Below, piece by piece: positions 8,042-16,055 of a DNA stretch of 25,541 bases (position 1 is its first letter; each line of letters opens with the position of its first letter). The translations under genes and the position numbers were made by a program. Origin of the DNA: an uncultured Lachnospiraceae bacterium (GTDB taxonomy: Bacteria > Bacillota > Clostridia > Lachnospirales > Lachnospiraceae); the NCBI GenBank assembly GCA_934351255.1, contig CAKRJH010000024.1, positions 1-25,541 of the forward strand, in the 5' to 3' direction. The notes under the pieces are model-generated. The model made no database searches and had not been told where the DNA came from. It saw only the letters and a list, made by a program, of their open reading frames with translations.

Positions 8042-8070
8042 AAGGGCCGTCACTCAAGGTGACGACCCTT
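8042..8070. terminator. Hairpin between sugar importer operon and murI
   Basis: A 12-bp stem with one mismatch (8042-8053 with 8059-8070, loop TCAAG). On the minus strand, which carries the importer genes, it is followed by A residues rather than a T tract, so it is a poor intrinsic terminator in that direction; on the plus strand it is followed by TTAA. It may protect the 3' end of the importer mRNA. Confidence 0.4.
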
Positions 8071-8111
8071 TTAATGAGAAAGAGAGGATTTATTCTATTA
8101 TACAGTGCATA

Positions 8112-8990
8112 TCAGCCCTTAACAGAACCTAATGCAACACCCTGTACAATATGCTTAGATAAAATCAGGTAAATTACGATAACCGGGAAAATAGAGAATG
8201 CGATCATCATATAAACCTGGCCCATATCAAACTTTAACCAGTCTGCACTTCTCAGATTTGCAATCAGAATAGGAAGTGTCTTCTTCTTCTCATCGGTCAG
8301 GATAAGAGCTGGTACGAAGTAGTTGTTCCATGAACTTACGAAGGAGAAGATTGCCTGTACTGCAATCGCCGGCTTCATAATAGGAAGAACCATCTGGTTA
8401 AATGTTCTGAACTCTCCGGCACCGTCAATACGGGATGCCTCGATAATCTCAATTGGAAGCGATGCCTCCATATACTGAATCATGTAGTAGAATACTACAG
8501 GTGTAGATACCGCTGGTACGATCAGAGGAATCAGACTATCCATCAGATTCATATTCTGCATTAACTTGACGAAACCAAGTGCGGTAACCTGGGTAGGGAT
8601 CATCATGACCATCAGAATGAAGGTGAAGATCACTTTCTTACCCCGGAACTCATATACATGGATCGCATATGCGGTCATCGTGGAGAAGTATGTTGCCAGA
8701 AGCGCGGTCAGCGCTGCTACAAGCACACTGTTAAACAAACCACTGAATACCGGCTGTGTTCCATGCAATAAATGATTCAGGTTTTCCAGGAATGCCCCGC
8801 CCGGAATTGCGGAGAAACCACTCTGAATCTCATCATGGATTCGGGTTGCATTGATAAACAATACATAGAACCAGAATAAACACAGAATGGAAATAATAAC
8901 TAACACAACATAGGCAATCGTTCTACGAACACCTAATCCTAAACCACCTTTTAAATCATCTGGTGTTTCTGCATTTTTGTACTTTGCCAT
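8112..8990 (-). CDS. Sugar ABC transporter permease (MalG-like, CUT1)
   Basis: A 292-residue inner-membrane permease of the carbohydrate uptake transporter-1 type, with six hydrophobic segments. The EAA loop, EASRIDGAG followed by FNQMVLPIMKPAI (about residues 186-210), docks the ATPase. Like MalG it ends with the short IVQGVALGSVKG tail. It starts 3 bp after the preceding permease gene stop and partners with it as a heterodimer. No ATPase gene is in the cluster; importers of this type in Firmicutes commonly share one ATPase (MsmK/MsmX) encoded elsewhere, so this is expected. The substrate is probably an oligosaccharide or sugar, not determinable here. Confidence 0.92.
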   Translation of the reverse strand: MAKYKNAETPDDLKGGLGLGVRRTIAYVVLVIISILCLFWFYVLFINATRIHDEIQSGFSAIPGGAFLENLNHLLHGTQPVFSGLFNSVLVAALTALLATYFSTMTAYAIHVYEFRGKKVIFTFILMVMMIPTQVTALGFVKLMQNMNLMDSLIPLIVPAVSTPVVFYYMIQYMEASLPIEIIEASRIDGAGEFRTFNQMVLPIMKPAIAVQAIFSFVSSWNNYFVPALILTDEKKKTLPILIANLRSADWLKFDMGQVYMMIAFSIFPVIVIYLILSKHIVQGVALGSVKG

Positions 8991-8993
8991 GAT

Positions 8994-9908
8994 TTAGTCC
9001 TCCTTTCTACGAGCAAATGCCGCATAGACGACTAAGCTCAATATACCAGTGATGATGAACATCAATACAGACAATGCACCACCCATACCATAGTTCTTAG
9101 AGAACAACTGCTTGTTCAGGAACATGATCAGAGTCATTGTAGTCTCCATTGGCTCACCAGTACCATTGGTTAAGATCTGAGGAACATCAAACATCTGCAG
9201 ACCACCGATCAGAGATGTAATCATAACATAGATCAGAATTGGGCGAAGCAGAGGAAGGGTAATCTTGAAGAATACCTGTGTAGATGTCGCTCCATCCACC
9301 TCAGCTGCCTCAAACAATGCCGGGTCAATACCCATCATACCTGCCATCAACAGAATCGTTGTATTACCGAACCACATCAGGAAGTTCATGAATGCAACCA
9401 GTCCTCTGGAGCCCCATGTGTTTGACATAAAGCGGAATGGCTTTGCTAAGATTCCGGCAGATACCAGAATGGAGTTAACCGGGCCATTGTCAGAGAACAG
9501 CGCGAAGAACAGCATTGCAAACGCAGATGCCATGATCAGGTTTGGCAGATAAATAACTGTCTTAAAGAAGTTGGACGCCTTTAATTTAAGGCGAGTATCA
9601 GAGAACCATGCACCCAGGAGCAGGGAGAACAGGATCTGTGGAATGAAGCCCATCACCCACATGATCAGCGTATTTCTTAAATACTTAAAAAATCTTCCGT
9701 CGCCCAAAAGTGTTGAATAATTGTCTAATCCAATAAAGTTTGGTCCGATTGTGATCAGACCCTCACGATAATTTTCAAAAAAACTGTTGTAAATGGTGCT
9801 TACCAGCGGAACGAGCTGGAAGATTACGTATACTAATACAAACGGAATCAAAAAGATATAGCCCCATTTATTATGCTTTTCAACTTTTCCTTTTCTTGGA
9901 GATGCCAT
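8994..9908 (-). CDS. Sugar ABC transporter permease (MalF-like, CUT1)
   Basis: A 304-residue membrane permease, first of the permease pair. A positively charged N-terminus (ASPRKGKVEKHNKWG) precedes six transmembrane segments; the EAA loop EAAEVDGATSTQVFFKITLP (about residues 217-236) contacts the ATPase. It lies between the binding-protein gene (89-bp gap with a leaky terminator) and the MalG-like gene (3-bp gap), so all three form one transcription unit. Confidence 0.92.
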   Translation of the reverse strand: MASPRKGKVEKHNKWGYIFLIPFVLVYVIFQLVPLVSTIYNSFFENYREGLITIGPNFIGLDNYSTLLGDGRFFKYLRNTLIMWVMGFIPQILFSLLLGAWFSDTRLKLKASNFFKTVIYLPNLIMASAFAMLFFALFSDNGPVNSILVSAGILAKPFRFMSNTWGSRGLVAFMNFLMWFGNTTILLMAGMMGIDPALFEAAEVDGATSTQVFFKITLPLLRPILIYVMITSLIGGLQMFDVPQILTNGTGEPMETTMTLIMFLNKQLFSKNYGMGGALSVLMFIITGILSLVVYAAFARRKED

Positions 9909-9930
9909 ATTTTCCTCCCCTTTTTTCGTT

Positions 9931-9966
9931 AAAAATATGCCTGCCTACAGGCGTAAGCAGGCATAT
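9931..9966 (-). terminator. Leaky internal terminator between binding protein and permeases
   Basis: A perfect 10-bp stem (9935-9944 with 9957-9966) is followed on the minus strand by a five-T tract (9931-9935). Such hairpins after a binding-protein gene normally raise its expression over that of the permeases by partial termination or by mRNA protection. Confidence 0.65.
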
Positions 9967-9997
9967 CCGATTAGATATCAGTTTCGATATACAGTAA

Positions 9998-11386
9998 TTA
10001 GTGAGATAATGCTGGGTACTTGGTCTCTACTGCACTGTAGAACAGATCAAGTGCCTCATCCTCTGTAGAGTTGCCATCGAAGTAGTTCTTCATAGCTGTC
10101 TGGAACTCCTCTGTACAACCCTGATCGTAAGAAGTCAGGTTGCTCAGATCGATCTTCTCTACGTTTGCACAGAACAGTGGCAGTGGGTTCTGTCCACCCA
10201 GTACCTTGTCACCGAACTTCTCATCGGTAGAAAGTGTATCCATAGCTGCCTTGTTGTTTACGAAGTCGTTCTTCTCTTTGCAGATCTTTGTCATAACATC
10301 AGCGTCTGTTGTTAATGTCTCGATGATGCTCTTAACTAAGCTCTGGTTATCTGTACCGTTTGCTGCACAGATCCAAGTACCACCCCAGAAGAAGCTCTGT
10401 GGTCCCTCGGTCATAGCCCAGCCACCGTCTTTACCTACAGATCCCTTAGCATCTGCGTTCATAGAGAAGTCGATGAACCAAGCTGGTCCGAAGTAACAGA
10501 ATACGTTAGAGTTCTTCATGAAGCCCTTCTGCCAATCAGTACCCCAAAGGTCATATGTATTGGTGTATCCCTTGTCTACCATCTCCTTGGACATATCTAC
10601 CCAAGCCTGGATGTTAGAATCGATGTTGATCTTGCCATCCTCAACCCACTTAGATGTTACGTTGTTGGAGAATACACGGTAAGTATCATTTACAGAAGAA
10701 GTGATCATGTATCCTTTTTCCTTTAACTTCTCAGCAGAAGCCTTGAACGCATCCCAGTCTGTGAAGTTCTTCTGAACCTCTGCAGGATCATCTGTTCCGA
10801 ATACTTTCTTAGCGATGTCACGACGGTAGATCATACCACCTGGGCATCCCTGCCATGAAGATCCTTTTAATCTTCCCTTGGAATCTGTTACGATATCCTG
10901 TGTGTACTTGTACTGCTGAGATAATGCATCCTTAGAAACACCAAGGTCATTTACGATATCAACAGTGTAGTCACCATCTACATATTTCAGTGCGTAGTCA
11001 GCCTCAACCAGGAACATATCGATCTTGTCGTCTGCTGATGCGCTCTCCTGAGCTAACAGTGCCTCATCCAGAGCGTTCTGGTAAGCATTGTCATCAGATG
11101 GAGTAATGTTCCAGACTACATCAACATCACCGATCTTGCCATGAGTCTTGTCTACCTTCTCATAATCTGGATAGTAATCCTCTAAACGGGTCTTAAACTC
11201 CTCGTTCCAGCAACGGATGTTAAGAACTTTACCGTCATCTGAAAGAGTTGCTGTAGATGTGGAACCAGCCTCTGAACTGCTGCCCTTGTTTGTAGAAGAG
11301 CCAGCGTCATCTTTGCCGCCACAACCTGTCAACATAGTTGCTGCCATTGCTGTGCATAAAAGCACACTTAAAACCTTTTTTCTCAT
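9998..11386 (-). CDS. Extracellular sugar-binding lipoprotein (CUT1)
   Basis: A 462-residue solute-binding protein of the family 1 type. It has a lipoprotein signal peptide: MRKKVLSVLLCTAMAATML followed by the lipobox LTGC, with lipidated Cys at residue 22 and then a Ser/Gly-rich linker. The mature protein carries typical family features such as the C-terminal DLFYSAVETKYP helix. The ATG at 11386 is preferred to that at 11401 because the upstream ATG overlaps the GAGGAGG ribosome-binding site. It delivers sugar to the two permeases encoded next. Regulation is probably by a LacI-type repressor at the repeats 11482-11518; no such regulator is in the window. Confidence 0.92.
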   Translation of the reverse strand: MRKKVLSVLLCTAMAATMLTGCGGKDDAGSSTNKGSSSEAGSTSTATLSDDGKVLNIRCWNEEFKTRLEDYYPDYEKVDKTHGKIGDVDVVWNITPSDDNAYQNALDEALLAQESASADDKIDMFLVEADYALKYVDGDYTVDIVNDLGVSKDALSQQYKYTQDIVTDSKGRLKGSSWQGCPGGMIYRRDIAKKVFGTDDPAEVQKNFTDWDAFKASAEKLKEKGYMITSSVNDTYRVFSNNVTSKWVEDGKINIDSNIQAWVDMSKEMVDKGYTNTYDLWGTDWQKGFMKNSNVFCYFGPAWFIDFSMNADAKGSVGKDGGWAMTEGPQSFFWGGTWICAANGTDNQSLVKSIIETLTTDADVMTKICKEKNDFVNNKAAMDTLSTDEKFGDKVLGGQNPLPLFCANVEKIDLSNLTSYDQGCTEEFQTAMKNYFDGNSTEDEALDLFYSAVETKYPALSH

Positions 11387-11481
11387 AAAAAGCCTCCTCA
11401 TATAATATTTGCTTGTTTCTATATTTTACTGCCACTGCAGTATAAATATCTATAAGGTTTTCAATGTGGTAGATTCACGGA

Positions 11482-11518
11482 CTAAATCATTTTCGTTCTC
11501 GTCCTAAATCGTTTTCGT
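11482..11518 (-). promoter_or_regulatory. Two LacI-type operator half-repeats
   Basis: On the minus strand ACGAAAACGATTTAG (11504-11518) and ACGAAAATGATTTAG (11482-11496) differ by one base and are offset by 22 bp, two helical turns. The AAAACGATTT core around CG looks like sites for LacI-family repressors. They begin 6 bp downstream of the -10 box, where binding would block initiation. Confidence 0.55.
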
Positions 11519-11524
11519 AAGTTC

Positions 11525-11553
11525 ATTATATACTATGTTGTCAAATTATACAA
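11525..11553 (-). promoter_or_regulatory. Promoter of the sugar importer operon
   Basis: On the minus strand TTGTAT (11548-11553), 17 bp, then consensus TATAAT (11525-11530). The leader is about 130 nt. The remainder of 11554-11671 is AT-rich with no gene seen. Confidence 0.6.
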
Positions 11554-11671
11554 GTATTATTTTCATTTTTTAACAGAATTGTGCTAAATGCCCACAAAAT
11601 GCACCCTTTTTCGAATTTTGACACGGTTTTGATCCATTTTTTGACAGAATCCGACAAATTTTTGGTGATTT

Positions 11672-12307
11672 TTACAGATACTTTTTCTTACACACGTCCT
11701 GCAGGCAGCACACCTCACAATGTGGTGTCGTCCTTGCGGTACAGACTGCTCTCCCATGGTCTACAAACCGGTGGCACAACGCATTTCCCTCCTGTGCGGG
11801 AATGATCTTCCACAGTGCCTTTTCCACCTTGTGCGGCTCCTTGATGCCATCCACCAGTCCGATCCGGTTGCACAGGCGGATGCAGTGCGTGTCTGTCACG
11901 ATCGCCGGTTTTCCGTAGATATCTCCCAGTACCAGGTTAGCACTCTTGCGTCCTACTCCGGGCAGTTTCAGCAGATCCTCCATCGTATCCGGCACCTTTC
12001 TGTCATAGACATCGCGCAGCATATTCATACAGGCATGGATATCACGGGCCTTGCTGCGTCCCAGCCCGCATGGGCGCACGATCTGTTCAATCTGCTCCGG
12101 CGTGGCATCCGCGAGCGCATCGATATCCGGATATCTGGCATAGAGATCCTGTACCACGACATTGACCCTTGCATCCGTACACTGTGCAGCCAGCCGCACG
12201 CTGACCAGGAGTTTCCACGGCTCCTGATATTCCAGGGAACAGCCCGAATCCGGGTATTCCTTTTTCAATCGTTCGATCACTTCCTGTGCCAGTTGTTTCT
12301 TGGTCAT
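11672..12307 (-). CDS. nth: Endonuclease III (base-excision DNA glycosylase/AP lyase)
   Basis: A 211-residue bifunctional glycosylase that removes oxidised pyrimidines and nicks abasic sites. The helix-hairpin-helix LPGVGRKSANLVLG carries catalytic Lys121, and Asp139 is in IVTDTH. Four cysteines (189, 197, 200, 206) bind a 4Fe-4S cluster; the first spacing is seven residues rather than the usual six of the C-x6-C-x2-C-x5-C pattern. I prefer the ATG at 12307 because it aligns with family N-termini and has GAGGAAGG upstream, though the spacing is long. An in-frame GTG at 12349, overlapping the antiporter stop, is the alternative. Either way it is the second gene of the MerR-controlled operon. 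Confidence 0.92.
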   Translation of the reverse strand: MTKKQLAQEVIERLKKEYPDSGCSLEYQEPWKLLVSVRLAAQCTDARVNVVVQDLYARYPDIDALADATPEQIEQIVRPCGLGRSKARDIHACMNMLRDVYDRKVPDTMEDLLKLPGVGRKSANLVLGDIYGKPAIVTDTHCIRLCNRIGLVDGIKEPHKVEKALWKIIPAQEGNALCHRFVDHGRAVCTARTTPHCEVCCLQDVCKKKYL

Positions 12308-12345
12308 ACTGTATTCTATCCCTTCCTCACTCTGCGTATTTTCGT

Positions 12346-13539
12346 TCACCCTTCACGCTTCTGTCCACAATCTAGCATCTTTTGATAGCTCAGGTCAATG
12401 GCAAAGGCTCCCAGAGGTGCGGTGATCACAATGGCAAGTACCGCCACAGTCAGTACGGTATCTCCACATGCCAGTCCAAGCGACAGCGGGATGCCGCCGA
12501 TCGCGGCCTGTACCGTTGCCTTGGGCGTGTAGGCCAGCATGGTAAACAATTTCTCCCGGCCGGAAAATCCGCTGCCAAGCACACATACAAAGACACCCAG
12601 CATCCGAAACATCAATGCGCCCGCAATCACTGCCAGCGCTCCCGCTCCCACATGTCCCAGATAATGGATATTGACCGTTGCACCGACCAGTACAAACAAA
12701 AAGACCTCCGCGCCGACCCAGAGCTTGCCGTATTTGGCCGCGATCCGTCCGGCCACCGGTTCCCTTCTCTTCTGCAGGCCGATGCCGATAAACATGACCG
12801 CGATCAGCGCCGAAAAGGTGATACTCGTCTTCAATGCATCCTCGCAGGACACCAGAAGCAGGGAAATGCTCAGAATGATCAGCACTTTGCCGGTATCACG
12901 GATATGGACTCTCCGGAAAAATTCTGCCAGCGCCACGCCCAGAAGCAGGCCGAGGCCAATTCCGAGCAGGATGGAAACCGGGATATTGACAAACCGGATC
13001 ACACTCGCGCCCTGTCCCTGCATCATGCCGATAAACGTGGAAAACAATACGATCACGTAGACATCATCCACAGAGGATCCCGCCAGAATGAGCTGTGGGA
13101 TTCCCTTCGCGGTGCCATATCCCTCCTCCATCAGTCTGACCATTCTCGGAACCACTACCGCCGGTGAGACCGCCGCCAGCACAGCGCCCATCACCGCAGC
13201 TTCCAGCAGCGTCATTCCAAGAAAACGGGGTGCCAGAAACAGCATTCCAAGCAGTTCAAAGGATGCCGGTACAAAACACATCATGATTGCCGGGCGGCCT
13301 ATTTTCTTCAATCCGGACAGATCCAGACCCAATCCCGCTCTGGTCAGAATGATCACCAGTGCGATCTTGCGAAGCTGTGGGGAGATATTGAGAATATCCG
13401 GATCGATCAGATCAAGCACATAAGGGCCAAGCACAATCCCTGTGACCAGCATTCCAAGCAGTCCCGGCAGCTTTACTTTCCGGCAGAGCCAGCCAAGGCC
13501 CATGCCCACCAACAAAATCAGCGCAACACTCAACAACAT
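12346..13539 (-). CDS. Cation/proton antiporter (CPA family), MerR-regulated
   Basis: A 397-residue polytopic antiporter with about 12 hydrophobic segments and little else: no C-terminal RCK/TrkA-N domain. Signs of the family are the GIVLGPYVLDLIDPDIL segment, LTRAGLGLDLSGLKK, VSPAVVVPRMVRLM, and the paired aspartates of SSVDDVYVIVLF that bind the cation. It is distantly related to the other antiporter in the window (4511-5752). Its promoter has a MerR-type operator with a 19-bp spacer (13588-13618), and nth follows directly or overlaps it. KefB/KefC-type relatives protect bacteria against electrophiles by acidifying the cytoplasm, which fits the regulator; that specific role is inferred. Confidence 0.85.
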   Translation of the reverse strand: MLLSVALILLVGMGLGWLCRKVKLPGLLGMLVTGIVLGPYVLDLIDPDILNISPQLRKIALVIILTRAGLGLDLSGLKKIGRPAIMMCFVPASFELLGMLFLAPRFLGMTLLEAAVMGAVLAAVSPAVVVPRMVRLMEEGYGTAKGIPQLILAGSSVDDVYVIVLFSTFIGMMQGQGASVIRFVNIPVSILLGIGLGLLLGVALAEFFRRVHIRDTGKVLIILSISLLLVSCEDALKTSITFSALIAVMFIGIGLQKRREPVAGRIAAKYGKLWVGAEVFLFVLVGATVNIHYLGHVGAGALAVIAGALMFRMLGVFVCVLGSGFSGREKLFTMLAYTPKATVQAAIGGIPLSLGLACGDTVLTVAVLAIVITAPLGAFAIDLSYQKMLDCGQKREG

Positions 13540-13552
13540 CGTTTTTCCTCCC

Positions 13553-13581
13553 TTTACACAGGATATTATCTTTGTTATTCT
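13553..13581 (+). promoter_or_regulatory. Probable merR promoter
   Basis: On the plus strand TTTACA (13553-13558), 17 bp, then TATTCT (13576-13581). It would start the transcript near 13588, placing the MerR operator in its leader, so MerR may also control itself. Confidence 0.4.
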
Positions 13582-13587
13582 AATGAT

Positions 13588-13618
13588 ATATTATTACGTA
13601 AACTTAACTTTAGGTCAA
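13588..13618 (-). promoter_or_regulatory. MerR-type promoter and operator of antiporter-nth
   Basis: On the minus strand the -35 box TTGACC (13613-13618) and -10 box TAATAT (13588-13593) are separated by 19 bp, the overlong spacer typical of MerR-activated promoters. The spacer holds TAAAGTTAAGTTTA, an imperfect dyad. The same 19-nt sequence recurs at 15891-15909. Confidence 0.8.
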
Positions 13619-13640
13619 TACTTTTTGGGGAGCACACGCT

Positions 13641-14078
13641 ATGTATACGATTGGTCAGATTTCAGAAATGTTTGGATTGCCGGTTTCCACACTCAGATAC
13701 TATGACAAGGAGGGACTCTTTCCACACCTGGAGCGCACCTCCGGGATCCGGCGGTTCTCCGACCGGGAGATTGAAGCACTCCAGGTCATTGAATGTCTGA
13801 AACGCACCGGGATGGAGATCAAGGACATCAAGCAGTTTATGCAATGGTGTACCGAGGGCCCATCCACCTATACGAGCCGAAAAGAACTGTTCGAGAACAG
13901 AAAAAAAGTGCTTGAAGAACAGCTTCAGGCGCTTGAAAAAAATATGGCTATGATCCGCTTCAAATGCTGGTATTACGATCAGGCCATCGCAGACGGCAAC
14001 GAAGACCGTCTGCATGAGATCATCCCTGATCAGCTTCCCGAAGAGATCAAAGCACTGTACGATCTGGCCCATTCCTGA
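13641..14078 (+). CDS. MerR family regulator, AdhR/NmlR-like
   Basis: A 145-residue transcription activator. The N-terminal winged helix starts MYTIGQISEMFGLPVSTLRY and continues through the YYDKEGL wing to about residue 70; a long dimerisation helix (residues 80-115) follows. Cys52 in the VIECLKRTGMEI stretch matches the single conserved cysteine of the AdhR/NmlR branch, which senses aldehydes such as formaldehyde and methylglyoxal or other thiol-reactive stress. The start follows GGGGAG. It is divergent from the antiporter-nth operon and convergent with the DXS-like gene (15-bp gap), and both carry the same MerR operator. Ligand is inferred. Confidence 0.88.
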   Translation: MYTIGQISEMFGLPVSTLRYYDKEGLFPHLERTSGIRRFSDREIEALQVIECLKRTGMEIKDIKQFMQWCTEGPSTYTSRKELFENRKKVLEEQLQALEKNMAMIRFKCWYYDQAIADGNEDRLHEIIPDQLPEEIKALYDLAHS

Positions 14079-14093
14079 TTTTTCCGCTTGTTA

Positions 14094-15842
14094 CTATGCG
14101 CGCAGATCCTCCAGGATCAGTTCCGGTACGATCCGGTTGTCCCGCAGGACATCCTCTACATTGTAGCGGTCCAGAAATTCTTTTTTGATTCCATAGTTAT
14201 ATACTTTCATCTCAGATGGTCCATAGAAACGGGCAATCTTTTCTCCAAATCCACCATCGATACTTCCGTCTTCCAGCGTTACGATCTGTGTGTGATCCTC
14301 TTTTAACGCCTCGAGCAGTTTCTCATCCAGCCCGGTGATATAACGCGGATTGATGAGTGTTGGTTCCGTTCCGGTCTCTTTTCCGATCAGATCCGCTGTT
14401 TCCTCTCCGATCTGATAGAAATCTCCCAGAGCGATCACTGCCACCCCGGAACCTTTTCTGGTCACCCGGTACCGGTTCAACTGACTGTAATCCTTCTCCA
14501 CATTGTCTGTGGTATGGATCACTCCATTGCATGGGACACGGATTGCTACCGGATGGGCATTCTGCTCAATGCTCCAGTCCAGCATCGCAAAATATTCCTC
14601 GCAGGATGTCGGTGCCAGGTAGACCAGATTCGGGATATTGGACATCATAGGGATATCGTAAATCCCCAGATGCGTCACGTCGTTCATCCCATATACGGAA
14701 GCCGTATTAACCAGAAGGGTTGCAGGATTATTGTTCACGCAGAGATCCTGTGAGATCTGATCATAGGTGCGCTGAAAGAAACTGGAATGAGTCGCAAATA
14801 CCGGCTTTCCTCCGTTTCTGGCAATGCCTGATACCATCGCTACGGCATGTTCCTCGGCAATGCCCACATCGACAAACTGCGATCCGGCCTCCTTACGCTT
14901 GTCCTCGGTAAATCCGATGCATACCGGTACGGCTGCCACGACCGCTGTGACGCGTCTGTCGGCCTTCATCTTTCCCAGAAGATATTCGCAGGTCAGACTG
15001 CTGTAATCCTCGCCCTCCATGACAAAATTGCTCTTTCCGGTATTTACATCAAACGGCATGCACCAATGCCAGTTTTCCTTGTCCGTCTCAGCAGGCTTAT
15101 AACCTTTTCCCTTGACCGTGTTCACATGAACTACGATCGGATGGTCAATGTCTCTGACCTTCTCAAACGCTTCAATCAGTGCGTTGATATTATTGCCCTC
15201 AGAAACATACAGATAATCCAGTCCCATGGCGCGGAACAGATTGCACGGACTGCTTCCGTCAGAGTCCCGCAGTTCTTTCAGATTTTTGTAAAGTCCTCCG
15301 TGGTTCTCCGCGATCGACATATCATTGTCGTTGACCACAATGATCAGATTGCTCGCAAGCTCTGAGGCAAAATCAAGTCCTTCCAGCGCCTCACCGCCAC
15401 TCAGGGAACCGTCACCGATCACTGCAATGATATTCTCATGGCCGCCCTTCAGATCACGACCTTTGGCCAGACCGCACGCCAGGCTGACTGAGGTCGAAGT
15501 GTGACCGACATTGAAAAAGTCATGCTCGCTTTCCTCCGGATTGGTATATCCGGAAATATCGCTGAAATGGTCGTCCTCAAAATACGCCTGACGACGTCCC
15601 GTCAGCATCTTATGAACGTAACTCTGATGAGACACATCAAAGACGATCTTATCCACAGGAGAGTGGAATACATAATGAAGCGCGATCGTCGCCTCCACAA
15701 ATCCAAAGTTCGGCCCAAAATGTCCTCCCTTTTTCGACAGACGGTTCATCAGACCTTTCCGGATCTCTCCGGCAAGTTCTACCAGCTGTTCCCTGCTCAT
15801 CTTACGAAGATCCTCCGGTGCATTCACAGTTTCGATCAACAT
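14094..15842 (-). CDS. 1-deoxy-D-xylulose-5-phosphate synthase-like enzyme
   Basis: A 582-residue TPP-dependent transketolase-fold enzyme, shorter than canonical DXS (about 620). TPP and substrate motifs are present: KKGGHFGPNFG with His41, FDVSHQSYVHKMLTGR with His72, the metal motif GDGSLSGG (143-150) completed by NDND (171-174), and the VDVGIAEEHAVAM segment with the catalytic Glu. Canonical DXS has WDVGHQ and AGHSSTS where this has FDVSHQ and VGHTSTS. It belongs to the DXS-like clade and may make DXP from pyruvate and glyceraldehyde 3-phosphate, or condense pyruvate with another aldehyde. It is transcribed alone from a MerR-type promoter identical in form to that of antiporter-nth. Confidence 0.82.
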   Translation of the reverse strand: MLIETVNAPEDLRKMSREQLVELAGEIRKGLMNRLSKKGGHFGPNFGFVEATIALHYVFHSPVDKIVFDVSHQSYVHKMLTGRRQAYFEDDHFSDISGYTNPEESEHDFFNVGHTSTSVSLACGLAKGRDLKGGHENIIAVIGDGSLSGGEALEGLDFASELASNLIIVVNDNDMSIAENHGGLYKNLKELRDSDGSSPCNLFRAMGLDYLYVSEGNNINALIEAFEKVRDIDHPIVVHVNTVKGKGYKPAETDKENWHWCMPFDVNTGKSNFVMEGEDYSSLTCEYLLGKMKADRRVTAVVAAVPVCIGFTEDKRKEAGSQFVDVGIAEEHAVAMVSGIARNGGKPVFATHSSFFQRTYDQISQDLCVNNNPATLLVNTASVYGMNDVTHLGIYDIPMMSNIPNLVYLAPTSCEEYFAMLDWSIEQNAHPVAIRVPCNGVIHTTDNVEKDYSQLNRYRVTRKGSGVAVIALGDFYQIGEETADLIGKETGTEPTLINPRYITGLDEKLLEALKEDHTQIVTLEDGSIDGGFGEKIARFYGPSEMKVYNYGIKKEFLDRYNVEDVLRDNRIVPELILEDLRA

Positions 15843-15878
15843 ACATTCTCATCCTTTCCGTGGTAAAATTATAAAGCC

Positions 15879-15909
15879 ATTCTAACACTTAAACTTAACT
15901 TTAGGTCAA
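15879..15909 (-). promoter_or_regulatory. MerR-type promoter and operator of the DXS-like gene
   Basis: On the minus strand TTGACC (15904-15909) and TAGAAT (15879-15884) are 19 bp apart. The operator sequence 15891-15909 is identical over 19 nt to 13600-13618, and the extended dyad CTTAAA/TTTAGG is clearer here. Confidence 0.82.
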
Positions 15910-15992
15910 GCACTTTATTGCACTTTTTTTATTTTGAGATTTTTTGACAATCATATCTCTTGCGGTTTCTTTATGGATTCTTTTTCTGATAA

Positions 15993-16020
15993 TGAAACTT
16001 TTGGGAACGATTCATTGTAT
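15993..16020 (+). promoter_or_regulatory. Possible ECF-type promoter
   Basis: TGAAAC (15993-15998) followed by TGTAT at 16016-16020 resembles ECF sigma promoters (TGAAAC, about 16-17 bp, CGTA-type -10) and would allow autoregulation of the sigma gene about 35 bp downstream. Not a good sigma-A promoter. Confidence 0.4.
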
Positions 16021-16055
16021 TATAAGTAAAAGACAAAGAAAGGATGAAACGCCAT

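Noticed and set aside
8042..8070. Clear intrinsic terminator for the sugar importer
   Set aside because: The stem is good but on the coding strand it is followed by A residues, not T; kept only as a low-confidence hairpin.
11567..11653. Operator or repeat family (ATTCTGT-AAAAAAT twice)
   Set aside because: Two similar 15-mers occur about 72 bp apart in an AT-rich spacer after nth, but they have no dyad symmetry and no promoter near them.
12382..13167. Plus-strand 261-codon open frame
   Set aside because: Antisense to the antiporter gene with a Gln/His/Arg/Asp-rich composition typical of the complement of membrane-protein codons.
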